From contig JACKHG010000007.1 in NCBI GenBank assembly GCA_020639115.1, forward strand, positions 62,001 to 126,000: a stretch of DNA of 64,000 bases. Direction: 5' to 3'. This document shows, piece by piece, positions 29,972-39,600 of this stretch. The notes below the pieces were generated by a model. The model worked only from the letters and a program-made list of their open reading frames with translations, was not told the origin of the DNA and did not search any database. Numbering within the stretch: the first letter of the stretch is position 1; each line of letters starts with the position of its first letter. Position numbers and translations under genes: made by a program. The DNA comes from Phycisphaerales bacterium (GTDB lineage Bacteria > Planctomycetota > Phycisphaerae > UBA1845).

Positions 29972-31012
29972 GTGAAGGTGAGGATGCGACAACGCGGCAG
30001 CCTGGAGCGCCTCCGTCAGAATTGGCGGGGCGCTGGCGTGCGCGCGTTCATGCTGCTCGAGATCGTCGTGTCGGTCGCGCTGCTCGTGCTGGGCATGGCG
30101 GTGATCGGGGCGCAGTTGCAGTCGGCTGCCGACACCACCTATGCCACGGACCACCTGGCCCGGCTCGTCTTTCTCGCGGAGACGCGCATGGCCGAGCTGG
30201 ACTCCGGCCTGGTCATTCCCAACGAGCAGATCGGCAAGGACACGACGGACGTCGAGATTGAGCAGGACTTCGGCCGCCTGTACCCGCAGTATGCCGCGCG
30301 GGTAACGCTCAGTCCGACGGCGACGGCGGATCTGCTCGCCGTGCGGCTCGACATGTTCTACGACCCCACGCGGATGATCCGCGAGCACGGCGCCTCCCTG
30401 CCGGACTTCGAATACGATGACGACAAGATCGAGCAGACCTACTACACGCTGCGGGCCGTCCCCAAGCCGCTCAACCTGAAGACCGACTTCGGGCTCGACG
30501 ACGACATCGCGCAGCGCATCAACGATCAGGTCGCCAACAGCGCCACGGGCCTGGACGGCGTCGACGTCGAGAACTTCAGTCCGGCGCTGTTCAAGGACCT
30601 CACGCCGGAGCAGCTCGTCGAGCTGCTGAGCATTCTGCAGCAGGCGTTCGGTGCGGATCAGTCGGCGCTATTGCAGCTCGTGCCCGAATCGATGCGTGGC
30701 CAGTTGCAGGCGCTGATGCGCGGCCTCGACACGGGCGGTACCGGTGACGAGGGTACGGGCGATCAGACGGGTGGCGGCGATACGGGCGGCGGCACAGGCG
30801 GCGCCGGCGACGGCGGCAACCGCGGAGGCGGGCGCGACACCGGTCGCCGGGGCTCGCGCGGCGGCAGTCGTGGAGCGGGAACGGGTGATTCCACCGCTCC
30901 GTCGGGCGGCGATACCGGTGGCACCGGTGCACGCGGCGGCAGCAGCCGCGGCTCGGGCGGCCAGCGGGGCAGTTCCCGATCGGGCGGCGCCAATCGCGGA
31001 GGAGGCAACTGA
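29972..31012 (+). CDS. gspI: Minor pseudopilin GspI with a long Gly/Arg-rich tail
   Basis: 346 residues from GTG 29972 (ATG 29984 is an alternative). Prepilin motif GAGVRA then FMLLEIVVSVALLVLGMAVIGAQ, again Ala before the cleavage site. The usual GspI domain is followed by an unusual middle (about residues 135-245, containing LTPEQLVELLSILQQAFG) and a 95-residue low-complexity end dominated by Gly, Thr, Arg and Ser (TGGGDTGGGTGGAG, GGSSRGSGG). Ordinary GspI is about 120-130 residues. The stop overlaps the gspJ start (TGATG), so translation is coupled. Confidence 0.85.
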   Translation: MKVRMRQRGSLERLRQNWRGAGVRAFMLLEIVVSVALLVLGMAVIGAQLQSAADTTYATDHLARLVFLAETRMAELDSGLVIPNEQIGKDTTDVEIEQDFGRLYPQYAARVTLSPTATADLLAVRLDMFYDPTRMIREHGASLPDFEYDDDKIEQTYYTLRAVPKPLNLKTDFGLDDDIAQRINDQVANSATGLDGVDVENFSPALFKDLTPEQLVELLSILQQAFGADQSALLQLVPESMRGQLQALMRGLDTGGTGDEGTGDQTGGGDTGGGTGGAGDGGNRGGGRDTGRRGSRGGSRGAGTGDSTAPSGGDTGGTGARGGSSRGSGGQRGSSRSGGANRGGGN

Positions 31013-31866
31013 TGCGGCGGTGCCATCGACATGCCGCGCCGGCCTTCACCCTCCTGGAGATGGTGATCTGCATCGGCCTGTTCATCGTGCTCATGGCCAC
31101 GATGTTCCAGTTCTACGATACGGCGCTGCAGCGCCGCGACGAGGGCCAGGAGCTCAGCCGCAACGCCCAGCTCGCGCGCGTCGTGCTCGACCGCATGACC
31201 GACGAGATCCGGCAGGCCACGGTGAACGTGCCCAGCTACGGAACAGGACTCACCGGGATCGATGACCCCGAGTACGGCCCGTCCATCTCGATCAACACCG
31301 TGGTGATGCCCGACAAGGCGTTGAGCGAGGAACGCACGATCGACCAGGTGAAGCTGGCGGGGCAGTTCGACCTGCGCAACATCCAGTACTCGATCGCCTG
31401 GGACTACGAGAATCTTGACACGAACGGCGATCCCGTCGCGCTGGGGCTCGCCCGGGCCGAGACGCGCACGTTTCTGCGCGATGTGGTCTTCACGGATGAA
31501 AACGAGGCGGCGCAGGCGGCGGAGGATGCCGCTGCCGGTTCGAAACGCGAGCTCTACGCGCCCGAGATCAAGTACCTGGAGTTCGCGTACTTCGACGGGG
31601 CGAAGTGGTGGAAGGAGTGGAACGTGCCCGCCCTGCCGCAACTCGTGCGGATCACGATCGGCTTCATCCCCGGCGACCCGCCGGACGTGCAGGACCTCAA
31701 GATCGTGGATGAAGATTTTCTCAACAAACCGGAGGACTTCGATCCAGTTCCGCCGGATGAGTACAGCGCCGTCGTGCGCATTGCCCAGGCGGACGTGTTC
31801 TTCGGCTCGCGCATCACGCGCGAAGCGTCTTCGCTTTCGGAATCGATGGGGGCGACCGGGCAGTAA
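31012..31866 (+). CDS. gspJ: Minor pseudopilin GspJ
   Basis: 284 residues, preceded by GGAGG. N-terminus HAAPA then FTLLEMVICIGLFIVLMATMFQFYD; like H and I, Ala precedes Phe at the prepilin cleavage site. QLARVVLDRMTDEIRQA matches the GspJ segment after the helix, and LEFAYFDGAKWWKEWN with ALPQLVRITIGF is the typical end of the GspJ fold. With GspI and GspK it forms the pseudopilus tip. Confidence 0.88.
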   Translation: MRRCHRHAAPAFTLLEMVICIGLFIVLMATMFQFYDTALQRRDEGQELSRNAQLARVVLDRMTDEIRQATVNVPSYGTGLTGIDDPEYGPSISINTVVMPDKALSEERTIDQVKLAGQFDLRNIQYSIAWDYENLDTNGDPVALGLARAETRTFLRDVVFTDENEAAQAAEDAAAGSKRELYAPEIKYLEFAYFDGAKWWKEWNVPALPQLVRITIGFIPGDPPDVQDLKIVDEDFLNKPEDFDPVPPDEYSAVVRIAQADVFFGSRITREASSLSESMGATGQ

Positions 31867-31869
31867 CGC

Positions 31870-33499
31870 ATGACGTTTGGCGATGGAACGATGAATCAGC
31901 GGCAGGCCCATCCTGGCAGACTCGCGCAACGCCGACCGCGGCGCGGGGGGGCTGCGCGCCGGCCGGCACTGGTTCTGATCGTCATCCTGGTCATCCTCAT
32001 GCTGCTGGCGCTGCTCGTGGCGAGCTTCGCCTTCCAGGTGCAAGCGGATTACAGCGCCGGCCGGGGCATGTCGCAACAGCAGTTTCCAGACGCGTCTCTC
32101 GCGGCGGAAGCCGGCATTCACGCGGCATCCACATGCCGTACGAATTACAACAACCCGGCGGCGTCGGTATCGCGATCCGCAGCGTTCGACCAGGCGGCAA
32201 CGGTCTGGAAGCCAACGCCACCGAGGAGGAGCTGGGCAAGGGGAACTGCGGCACCGTCCGCGACGATTCACGGCGCAGACAGACGCCGGTGAAACCGTGC
32301 GATTCGCTTCAACATCGTGGCCGACGACCCGGACGACACCGAGGACGATCTGCAAAAGGCAAAGATCCGCTGAGGCATCACGGACGAGGCTTCGAGAAGC
32401 TCAACATCGCGCGTGGCCTGCCGGAGCCGCTGCGCAGCTGATCCAGCCAGTGACCAGCCGTCGCAGCACAGAATTTACGACGACGCGCGGGCGCCAGGAG
32501 CTGGTCGACGCGGCGCAGTCGACTGGCGACGCGGATGACGATCCGCTTTCAATGAGGAGAAGCCGGCGGAGGCGAGTATTACCCGCACGCGCGTACGCCC
32601 TATCGCTGCAAGAACGCGCGTTCAGGAATTCGGTCGAGGAAGCTGCTCGCATGGTGCTCTTCGACGGCCGCGTCCTGTACGGCGAGGACTATGATCACCA
32701 ACGGCCTGATGTCGCCGCTGAGCGGGGACGGCCAGCAGCGACGTACTCCCGCCGGACAACGCCAGGCAGCGTAGCCGAAACGCGGCATCTATCCATACAT
32801 CACGGTGTACTGCCCAAGTGCGAAAAAATCGGGTCGGACAACAAGCCACGCGCGTCGAAAGCCTGTTCGCGGACAAGGGATACGTGAAGAGAGCAAGCTC
32901 AGCGAGATCTTCGAGCGGCCGGGTCGTGGACTTCATCGTCAACTCATTACATTACGGACGGGCCGCGGGCGATAAAGTCGCTGGCGGACTATCTCCAGCC
33001 GCAGATCATCAACGATCGCAGGGCCTTTTCGCCTTCGCTCACCCGGCGGAGGCGATCCTCTTCGACAAGTACACGATCGACGCTGGTGAGGCGGGCGGCA
33101 AGGGCGCCAGCGTCAACGCAACGCCCGGCGCTTCCAGTGCTGCGGGCAACAGGACTTACCGGCGGATGCGATTGCGAACATCATTTCTGCGCGGAAGGCG
33201 CTGCCGGCGGCGCAGCGGACCACGACGGCCTGGTTGATGAGTTCCGCGGGCCTCACCGCCGAGCAGTACGGGCGCTTGAGCGGGATGCTGACGGCACGGT
33301 CACGGCAGTTCACGATCGAGTCGATCAGATTCACGGATGATCGCGGGATTTTCACGCGGTTACCGCGACCCGGGTGGTGATGATGCGCGGCCCGGTGCCA
33401 CAGCTCGTCTACTACCGGGACATCACGCGGCTGGGGATGGGATTCCCCGTACGCGGCAAGGAAGGAGAGCGTCGCTTTGCCCTTAAGCCCCCAGAGTAA
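31870..33499 (+). pseudogene. gspK: Minor pseudopilin GspK, frameshifted
   Basis: Starts cleanly at 31870 (three bases after gspJ) with a basic leader and the helix ALVLIVILVILMLLALLVASFAF, lacking the classical G-F-x4-E of other pseudopilins as GspK proteins do. From about 32100 the rest is spread over all three frames, but GspK features are readable: LAAEAGIHAA, RFNIVADDPDDTEDDL (~32310), FDGRVLYGEDYD (~32670), VDFIVNSLHY (~32930), ILFDKYTIDAGEAGG (~33060), PQLVYYRDITRLGMGFPVRGKE (~33400) ending at TAA 33497-33499. Caps the pseudopilus. Frame damage probably technical since flanks are intact. Confidence 0.75.
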
Positions 33500-33500
33500 G

Positions 33501-35113
33501 ATGCTGCTGGCGGTGGACTGGGACGCGCAGCGTCTGCGGATCGTGCACGCGGCGGTGCGCCGGGGGAAGGTGCGCATCGACAAGATGCTGTCGGTGGACT
33601 TCCCGCCGGACCTGGATCAGTCCGACAGCGCCGCGATGGGCGGCCTCCTGCGCGAGGTGCTCAACCGGCTGAAGATCCGCACGCGGCGGGTGCTGCTGGA
33701 CGTGCCGCGCGACCAGGCGCTTCTGACCACGCTGAACCTCCCCGCGGCCTCGCCCGACGAGATGCCGGCGGCACGGTGGAATTCCAGATTGCCGCCGGAA
33801 CTGCCGTTTTCGTATCCGGGCGATCGTGGATTCACCATGCCGGAGACCACGCCCGAGGCAAGATGGGACGTGCTCGTCGGCACCGTACGCCGCGACGTGG
33901 TGGCTTTCTACGAAACGCACCTGCGGGCCGCCGGACTGGTTCCGTTGTCTCAGCCTGCGTCCCTACGCGAACAAGGTCGCGGTGAACAGCCCTGATCGGA
34001 CGCCACCAGCCCGGGTGCACGATGATGGTCGACGTCGGGCCGCTACCTGACCGAGATCGATGTGATCAGCAACAGCCGCTTGGCGTTTTCCCGTGCCGCC
34101 TCGAGTGGCGGTGGGGCCGATGACGCCGCTGGCGGGGGCGAACGACGCCGGTGAGGGGGCGAGCGCGAGCACTCGGCTCGTCGATCATCCGCTTCCACGC
34201 AGGCCAGGAGGCCTCCACGGATCCCATTGATCAGGTGGTGGACGCGCCGTCGTCGGGTGACGCGTTCGTTCGAGGCGTTTCGGGCGCGAGAGGGCTGCGG
34301 CATAGCCTCGGCCACCGCGTGATTGTGGGCGGCGACGTGGGTGTCGAGGCCCGCCTGGCTGGAAACGGCGAGCCGCCGGCTCCCGCAGGCCGATCTGTAC
34401 AACCCCGCAGTGCTTCCAGTGGCCGGAGGAACGCGGCCGCGAGGCCCGCAGGCAATACCGCCGCCGCCCTGGGCCTGGTGTGCAGCCACGGCGACGCCGG
34501 CCGGCTGCCGCCGACTTCCACCATCCAAGAGCCGTGGCGAATGCGGCGCGGCGGTTGCGGAGAAAGCTGCCCGCAGTGGCTGCGGCGGTACGAGCGCTCT
34601 TCGCCGTTGCGGGGTTGGTTTCTACGCGACCAGCGTCGCACCCAAGCGGCAGGCGCTGGCGAGACCAAGCAGGAGATCGGGACGTCAACGGATCAAGGAT
34701 CTCAAGCAATTACGACGAGCACTGCTGGAGCCGGTGAAGCAGTTCGAATCGGAGCAGTGGTCTGGATCGACGAGCTCAATCGGTTGATGACGCTGCTGCC
34801 AGCAACGAAGACGCGATGCTGAAGCGCGCATCGACGTATGTACCAGAAGGGCGGCCGGATCAACCTGACGATCCGAGAGTGCCGCCAGACGGGCTGGCGA
34901 TGGAGACGGTCCTTCAACCGGATCGACGAGTATCTTTGCGGAGCGGTAGTCCGCACTTTGACGCGACGGCCAGGAACGTTTCAACGCGGACGTCGGGCGG
35001 ACAGTATCAGAGCTCGGGGACGATCGAGGTCCAGAGTGCTCGGCATGCCGGACGCCTGAGGTTCCGCACGCCCGGGCGCACGGCAGGACCAGAGTCAGCG
35101 GAGTCAGGATTGA
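33501..35113 (+). pseudogene. gspL: GspL/PilM-PilN-like assembly protein, frameshifted
   Basis: ATG 33501 begins MLLAVDWDAQRLRIVHAAVRRGKVRIDK, an actin-like (PilM/GspL) nucleotide-fold start, clean to about 33950 (RTRRVLLDVPRDQALLTTLNLP). Then in other frames: MMVDVGP-YLTEIDVISNSRLAFSRAAS (~34025-34100), a DFHHPRAVANAARRLRRK segment (~34520) followed by a transmembrane helix AVRALFAVAGLV, and EPVKQFESEQW, LNRLMTLLPA, GRINLTIRE, GGQYQSSGTIEV (periplasmic ferredoxin-like part). The end is taken at a TGA overlapping the next ATG (35111-35115). About 537 residues if restored. It would connect GspE to the inner-membrane complex. Confidence 0.6.
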
Positions 35114-36608
35114 TGAATCAACGTGAAAGAAGCTGCTGGTGATCGGCTTCGTCAGGTCGTGGTGGTGCTGGCAGTCGGCATGTCGCTCACAAGAGCACGA
35201 TCCGCCCGCTCTTTGCAAGAGAGCAACGCGGGCCTGGAGGCCGCCGATCGACGTGCGGACCGGGCGAGGAACTGGAACAGCTCGAGAGACCCGGTTGCAC
35301 GATCAATACCGGGCAGCCGTGCTGCGCAGCACCACAGGGGCATGGACCCTTCGCGCTGGCAGGATGACTGGTACGAGCGCTCGACACGTTGCTGCGGTCG
35401 GTGAAGCTGGGCAGCAGCCGGATCACCCCAAGCCAGTTGCGATCAATCAGAAGACGAAGGTCGCCACGCTGAAAATTTCGGTCAGCGCCCCAGGGGACGT
35501 TTGCGCGGTCGTCGACATTCGGGGTTCTACAAGATCCCGATGGGTAGCGCGACTGGCCAGCCTGCGGCTCGTGCCGACAGCGTCGGCACTTTCCAGGCCA
35601 AAACCGACCGGGGTCACGCTGGACGCGGAGATCGGGGCGATGCTGCTGCCATGCCCTCGAAGGCGTGGGGCGGCGGTAGACGGCAGCCGAAGTGGATCGC
35701 ATGGCCGCCGCGGACATCAGCATGCTGCGCAGATTGGCGGCCCGTTCAATCCGGCATTCCGCCGCCGACGCCGACACCCACGCCACGCCAGGGGCCGTGG
35801 TATCGCCGACGCCTTCACCGGCCATCGCCTCCGCCGGTGGATATTGGCCGATGGTGGCCGACGCGGATAAGGCTGATCATCAAGATGGTCGCGGCAGCTG
35901 CAGCTCGAGCGACTGCCTGGAATTACGCGGTGTTGTCGAGGTGTGATGGACTTCTCGACGCTACGTCGCAGCCAGGGAGGACCTGGACAGCGGCGAACTG
36001 GTGCTCGTGAACGCCCTCGGGGCGGTCGTGCACAAACGATCCGACAACCACGATTTCGGCCTAATGGGTTTATCCGCTCGGCGAGCTGCTCAACGCCCGG
36101 CTTCGCCTGGAGGACTCCGCGGTTACCCGGTGGCCGGAGTCTACGTGGCCGCCCGCCAGCTCTGCGCGACCGCGGCGAGATCCGCCGGAACCTGAAAGCG
36201 CAGGCGCCCGGCGGATCAGCCGACGTAGCCAGGCCAAAAAGAGTGAGACCCTGACGACCGGGCGAACCGTCTGCTGAGAAGACCGCGGAAGCGCTGACCG
36301 AGCCCGCCGAAACGACGAGATGACCGCCGCTACTCCGATTTTTTCGCCGCAGGAGAATACCACCGACGAACCCGTCAGCCGCCGCCGAGGATGCGGCGAC
36401 AAACGAGCCGCATTCGCCGCAGCAGCGCCGAACACCCGACGGTACCAAGGGCCAGTAGCCAGCGCGAAGCCGGACCGAACGCACCCAGGGCAGACGCAGC
36501 TGCTGCCCGCTCCCGCAGCCGTCGCACGCGACGCGCCCCGGAGCGCGACCTACCCGCTCAGCCGGGCAGCCGTAGGCCCCAGCAGCCGCGCGCAGAACCT
36601 ACGCATAA
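35113..36608 (+). pseudogene. gspM: GspM/PilO-like protein with Pro/Ala-rich tail, frameshifted
   Basis: MNQRE at ATG 35113 is followed, after a slip, by a hydrophobic VIGFV-VVVVLAVGMSL anchor and a coiled-coil-like segment (ATRAWRPPID frames near 35230), then KVATLKISV near 35455 and a ferredoxin-like remnant. The C-terminal third (about 35750-36600) reads in one frame or another as Pro/Thr/Ala-rich sequence (PTPTPTPRQGP, VVSPTPSPA) and a second small domain (RSDNHDF, LGELLNARL). Much longer than the roughly 160-residue GspM. Assigned by position after gspL and by the anchor-plus-coil start. The end is a TAA at 36606. Confidence 0.45.
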
Positions 36609-36623
36609 CGAGGGAGGCCGACG

Positions 36624-39600
36624 ATGTCGCTCCACCGGAATGATCCGAATTCTGTCGCTACTTGCCGTATCGCGGTCACGCTGCCGGAGCACGCTCCGGC
36701 GAGAGTTGGGCCGGATGCTCGCGGCTGCTTTGCGGCGGTGCCGTCGGGTGGCTGACGCCTTCCGGCCCGCGGCGATGAGCCCCTGAACGGCTGCGGAGAT
36801 CGAACGGCATCAACGGGCGGCCAGTCGCAGTGACCTGACCGACGCGAGATGGACGAACTCGTCGATCTGGGCCAGAAATACACAGAACTCATGGCCAGAT
36901 CCGCGCCGCCCGCGCGGCGCCACGCCGGATAAAGGCCGCCCCGCCGACGCCGCAGTCCCGCACTGACACCTACGCCCCACCCGCGTCGACCGCGGGTCGC
37001 CACCGTGGCGTACGCGGCCTACGCCAACGCCACGCCAGTTCCGCGGAACATCCACCAGCAGCCCGGTCGACCGGTGCGTCCGACGCCGACGCCGGCTGCC
37101 GGCGCTAACCGACCGGCACGGCTGGAGGCTCCGCTGAACAAGGCCGCGGATGAATTTCTCAACCGTACGACGAACGCGAGGTACCAGTTCAGTCTCAAGG
37201 ACGCCACGTATGCCGAGCTGATTGAGGCTCGGAAGAATGGCGAGCCTGCCGGTGATCGGCACTGCGCTCAGGCAGCGTGACCTTCGACCAGCGCGCCGAC
37301 GTGATGGACTTCAAGACCGCGTTAGGCCGCGTGCGAGGAACCTTGCTGTTCAAGCATCCCGACCAATGGCTGCGGCTTCCACAAGAACCAGAAGTACCTC
37401 GAAGTCGTGCGGATGGCGAGACATCGAAACGCTTGTCGCTCGACCGCATTTACGTCGCTGGCCGCCTACCGCGCGGCCATCTGGATGACCAATGAAGTCG
37501 CCATGCTGCTCTACACGCCGGAGGCAGATCGATCAGCGGCTCGAGCCCCTGCGAAGTTTCATGCCGGATTACTTCATGACAGCGCCCGTATCCACGACAA
37601 GAACACTTGCAAACGATCTTCGGCCTGGTGGGCGACATCAACAGGAAATACCTCGACCTGATCGACAATCGCTCTCCATCGACGAACCGCGTGACCAAGA
37701 TTATTTCAGGTCGAGCGTGAAGCCGTCCGCCACTTATCGAGACGCTGGAAGGAACTCGACGTCGACTTCAGGCCGAGCGGGCCCAGGGCCCGCCAGCAAG
37801 CGACAGGAACGTCAGCCGAAACCAGGGGCAGGTGCTGGAATATGGCGTCACGGCGATCGCCTCGGACGAGCGCGTACGCTGCTCGTGCAGGCGATGCCCA
37901 AGAGATCGAGAGAGATCGAGCGGTTCCTGGGATGGACCTGCCCTCGAGGAGGACGAGTACACCGGTCGTCGTGCCGGTCGTGCACGCCGACGCCGGCTTA
38001 AGGTCATGAACCTCGTCAAGGCGATTCTCGGCTTTCGGACGGCGGAAACGCGTCTCCGTCCAAGCCGGTGCGCCGTTCGGCCGCCGCCCGGCGCCGCGCG
38101 GCGCGGGCCAAGACCGCCGCGGCGGCTGCTCCGCTTTCCACCGACACGCTGACGATGCTGCACTGGGAACCCACCAACAGCATCATCCTCATCGGCGAGG
38201 ACGAGGAAGTGGAGCACGCGCGCGAACTCATCGGCCGCTTTGACGTGGTCGAAGACGTCGACACGCGCTTCGTCGACATCAAGTTCCGCACGGCGGAGGA
38301 GATGTGCACGCTCTCGACGGCGCTGCTCACCGCGACCAAGGGCGGGGAGGAGCCCACGATGACCTGCACGCCGGAATCCAGCGGCACGCGGGTGATTCTC
38401 GCCGGACCGACGCGCGACGTGGACGAAGCCCAGGACCTGATCGCCAAGCTTGACATCGAGGACACCGGTGAGGAAGACACGATCCACACCATCGTCCTGG
38501 AGTGCATGAAGCCATCGGACGCCGTGAACCTGCTCAAGGCGTGGGACACGGAGGAGCCGACCACGCCCACGACACCCGCCAGCGGCCGTCGGCGGGCCGC
38601 GCGGCGCCGGGCCGCCCGGGCGAGCACCGGCGGGAAATTCGTTCCCGACGACGTGAACCGCTCGCTGCGGGTAATCTCCACCGACACCGACTGGACCGAC
38701 CGCTACAAGCCGATGATCGACCGCATCGATCACGAGGCCTGCGGCGGCGTCGAGCACGTCGTGCTCGACGTGACCAACGTCGATCCGTCCGAGGCGATCG
38801 CCACGCTCTCCGGTCTCGTGGGCCCGCAAGGCAAGGGCCAGACCGGTCCGACGATGATCCCGGTCGCCCGCGGCGTGATGGTGGTTGGGGCAACCCCGAC
38901 CGAGCTGGATCTGATGAAGCAGGTGCTCAGCGAGGTGGACGTCGATCCGATCAAGTCCGGCCTGCTCGTGCGGCGGACATTCGAACTGGAGAACGTCGAG
39001 GCGGCTGAGATCGTCCCGGTGCTGGAAGCGCTCACCGACAGCGGCAGTACGCCGGCGCCGGCCAAGCGCCCGCGACGGGGCCGGGCCGCCGCCCAGGCGG
39101 CATCCGCCGGCGCCGACATCTCCTTCGTCGAGCACGGCAACCGGCTGTGGGTATCGGCGCCGCCCGCGGACATGGACCGCATCGCCGACCTTATTGAGGA
39201 GCTGGACGTTCCCGAGGCGGAACGCGATCTGCGGCCGTACGACTTCGAGCCCGGCATCAACGTGACCGAACTGGCGGAGACGCTGCGGCAGCTCTTCCCG
39301 GAGAACAGCCGCGTCGCCGCTTCCGCCAAGCCGACGCCGCGCAATCGCCGCGCCCGCCGCGCGGCGACCGCCGGAGCCGCCAGCGGCGGCGCCGAGGGTG
39401 ACGCCATCCTGTTTATCCCCCAGGCAGCCGCCCGGCGCATCTTCGTGTCCGCGCCGCTCGACATGTTCCCCGAGATCGAGCAGACCATCGAACTCGTGCG
39501 GCCGGAGAGCGGCCCGCAGGGCAAGGTGGTGGTGAAGTTCTATCCGCTGGAATCGGGCGAGCCGGACAACGTCGCAGCCATCGTCGAGCCCCTGGCCCAG

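Noticed and set aside
32100..38067. A string of small novel genes between gspJ and the giant array
   Set aside because: The small open frames are pieces of gspK, gspL and a gspM-like gene and of the array's beginning; conserved peptides run in order across frames.
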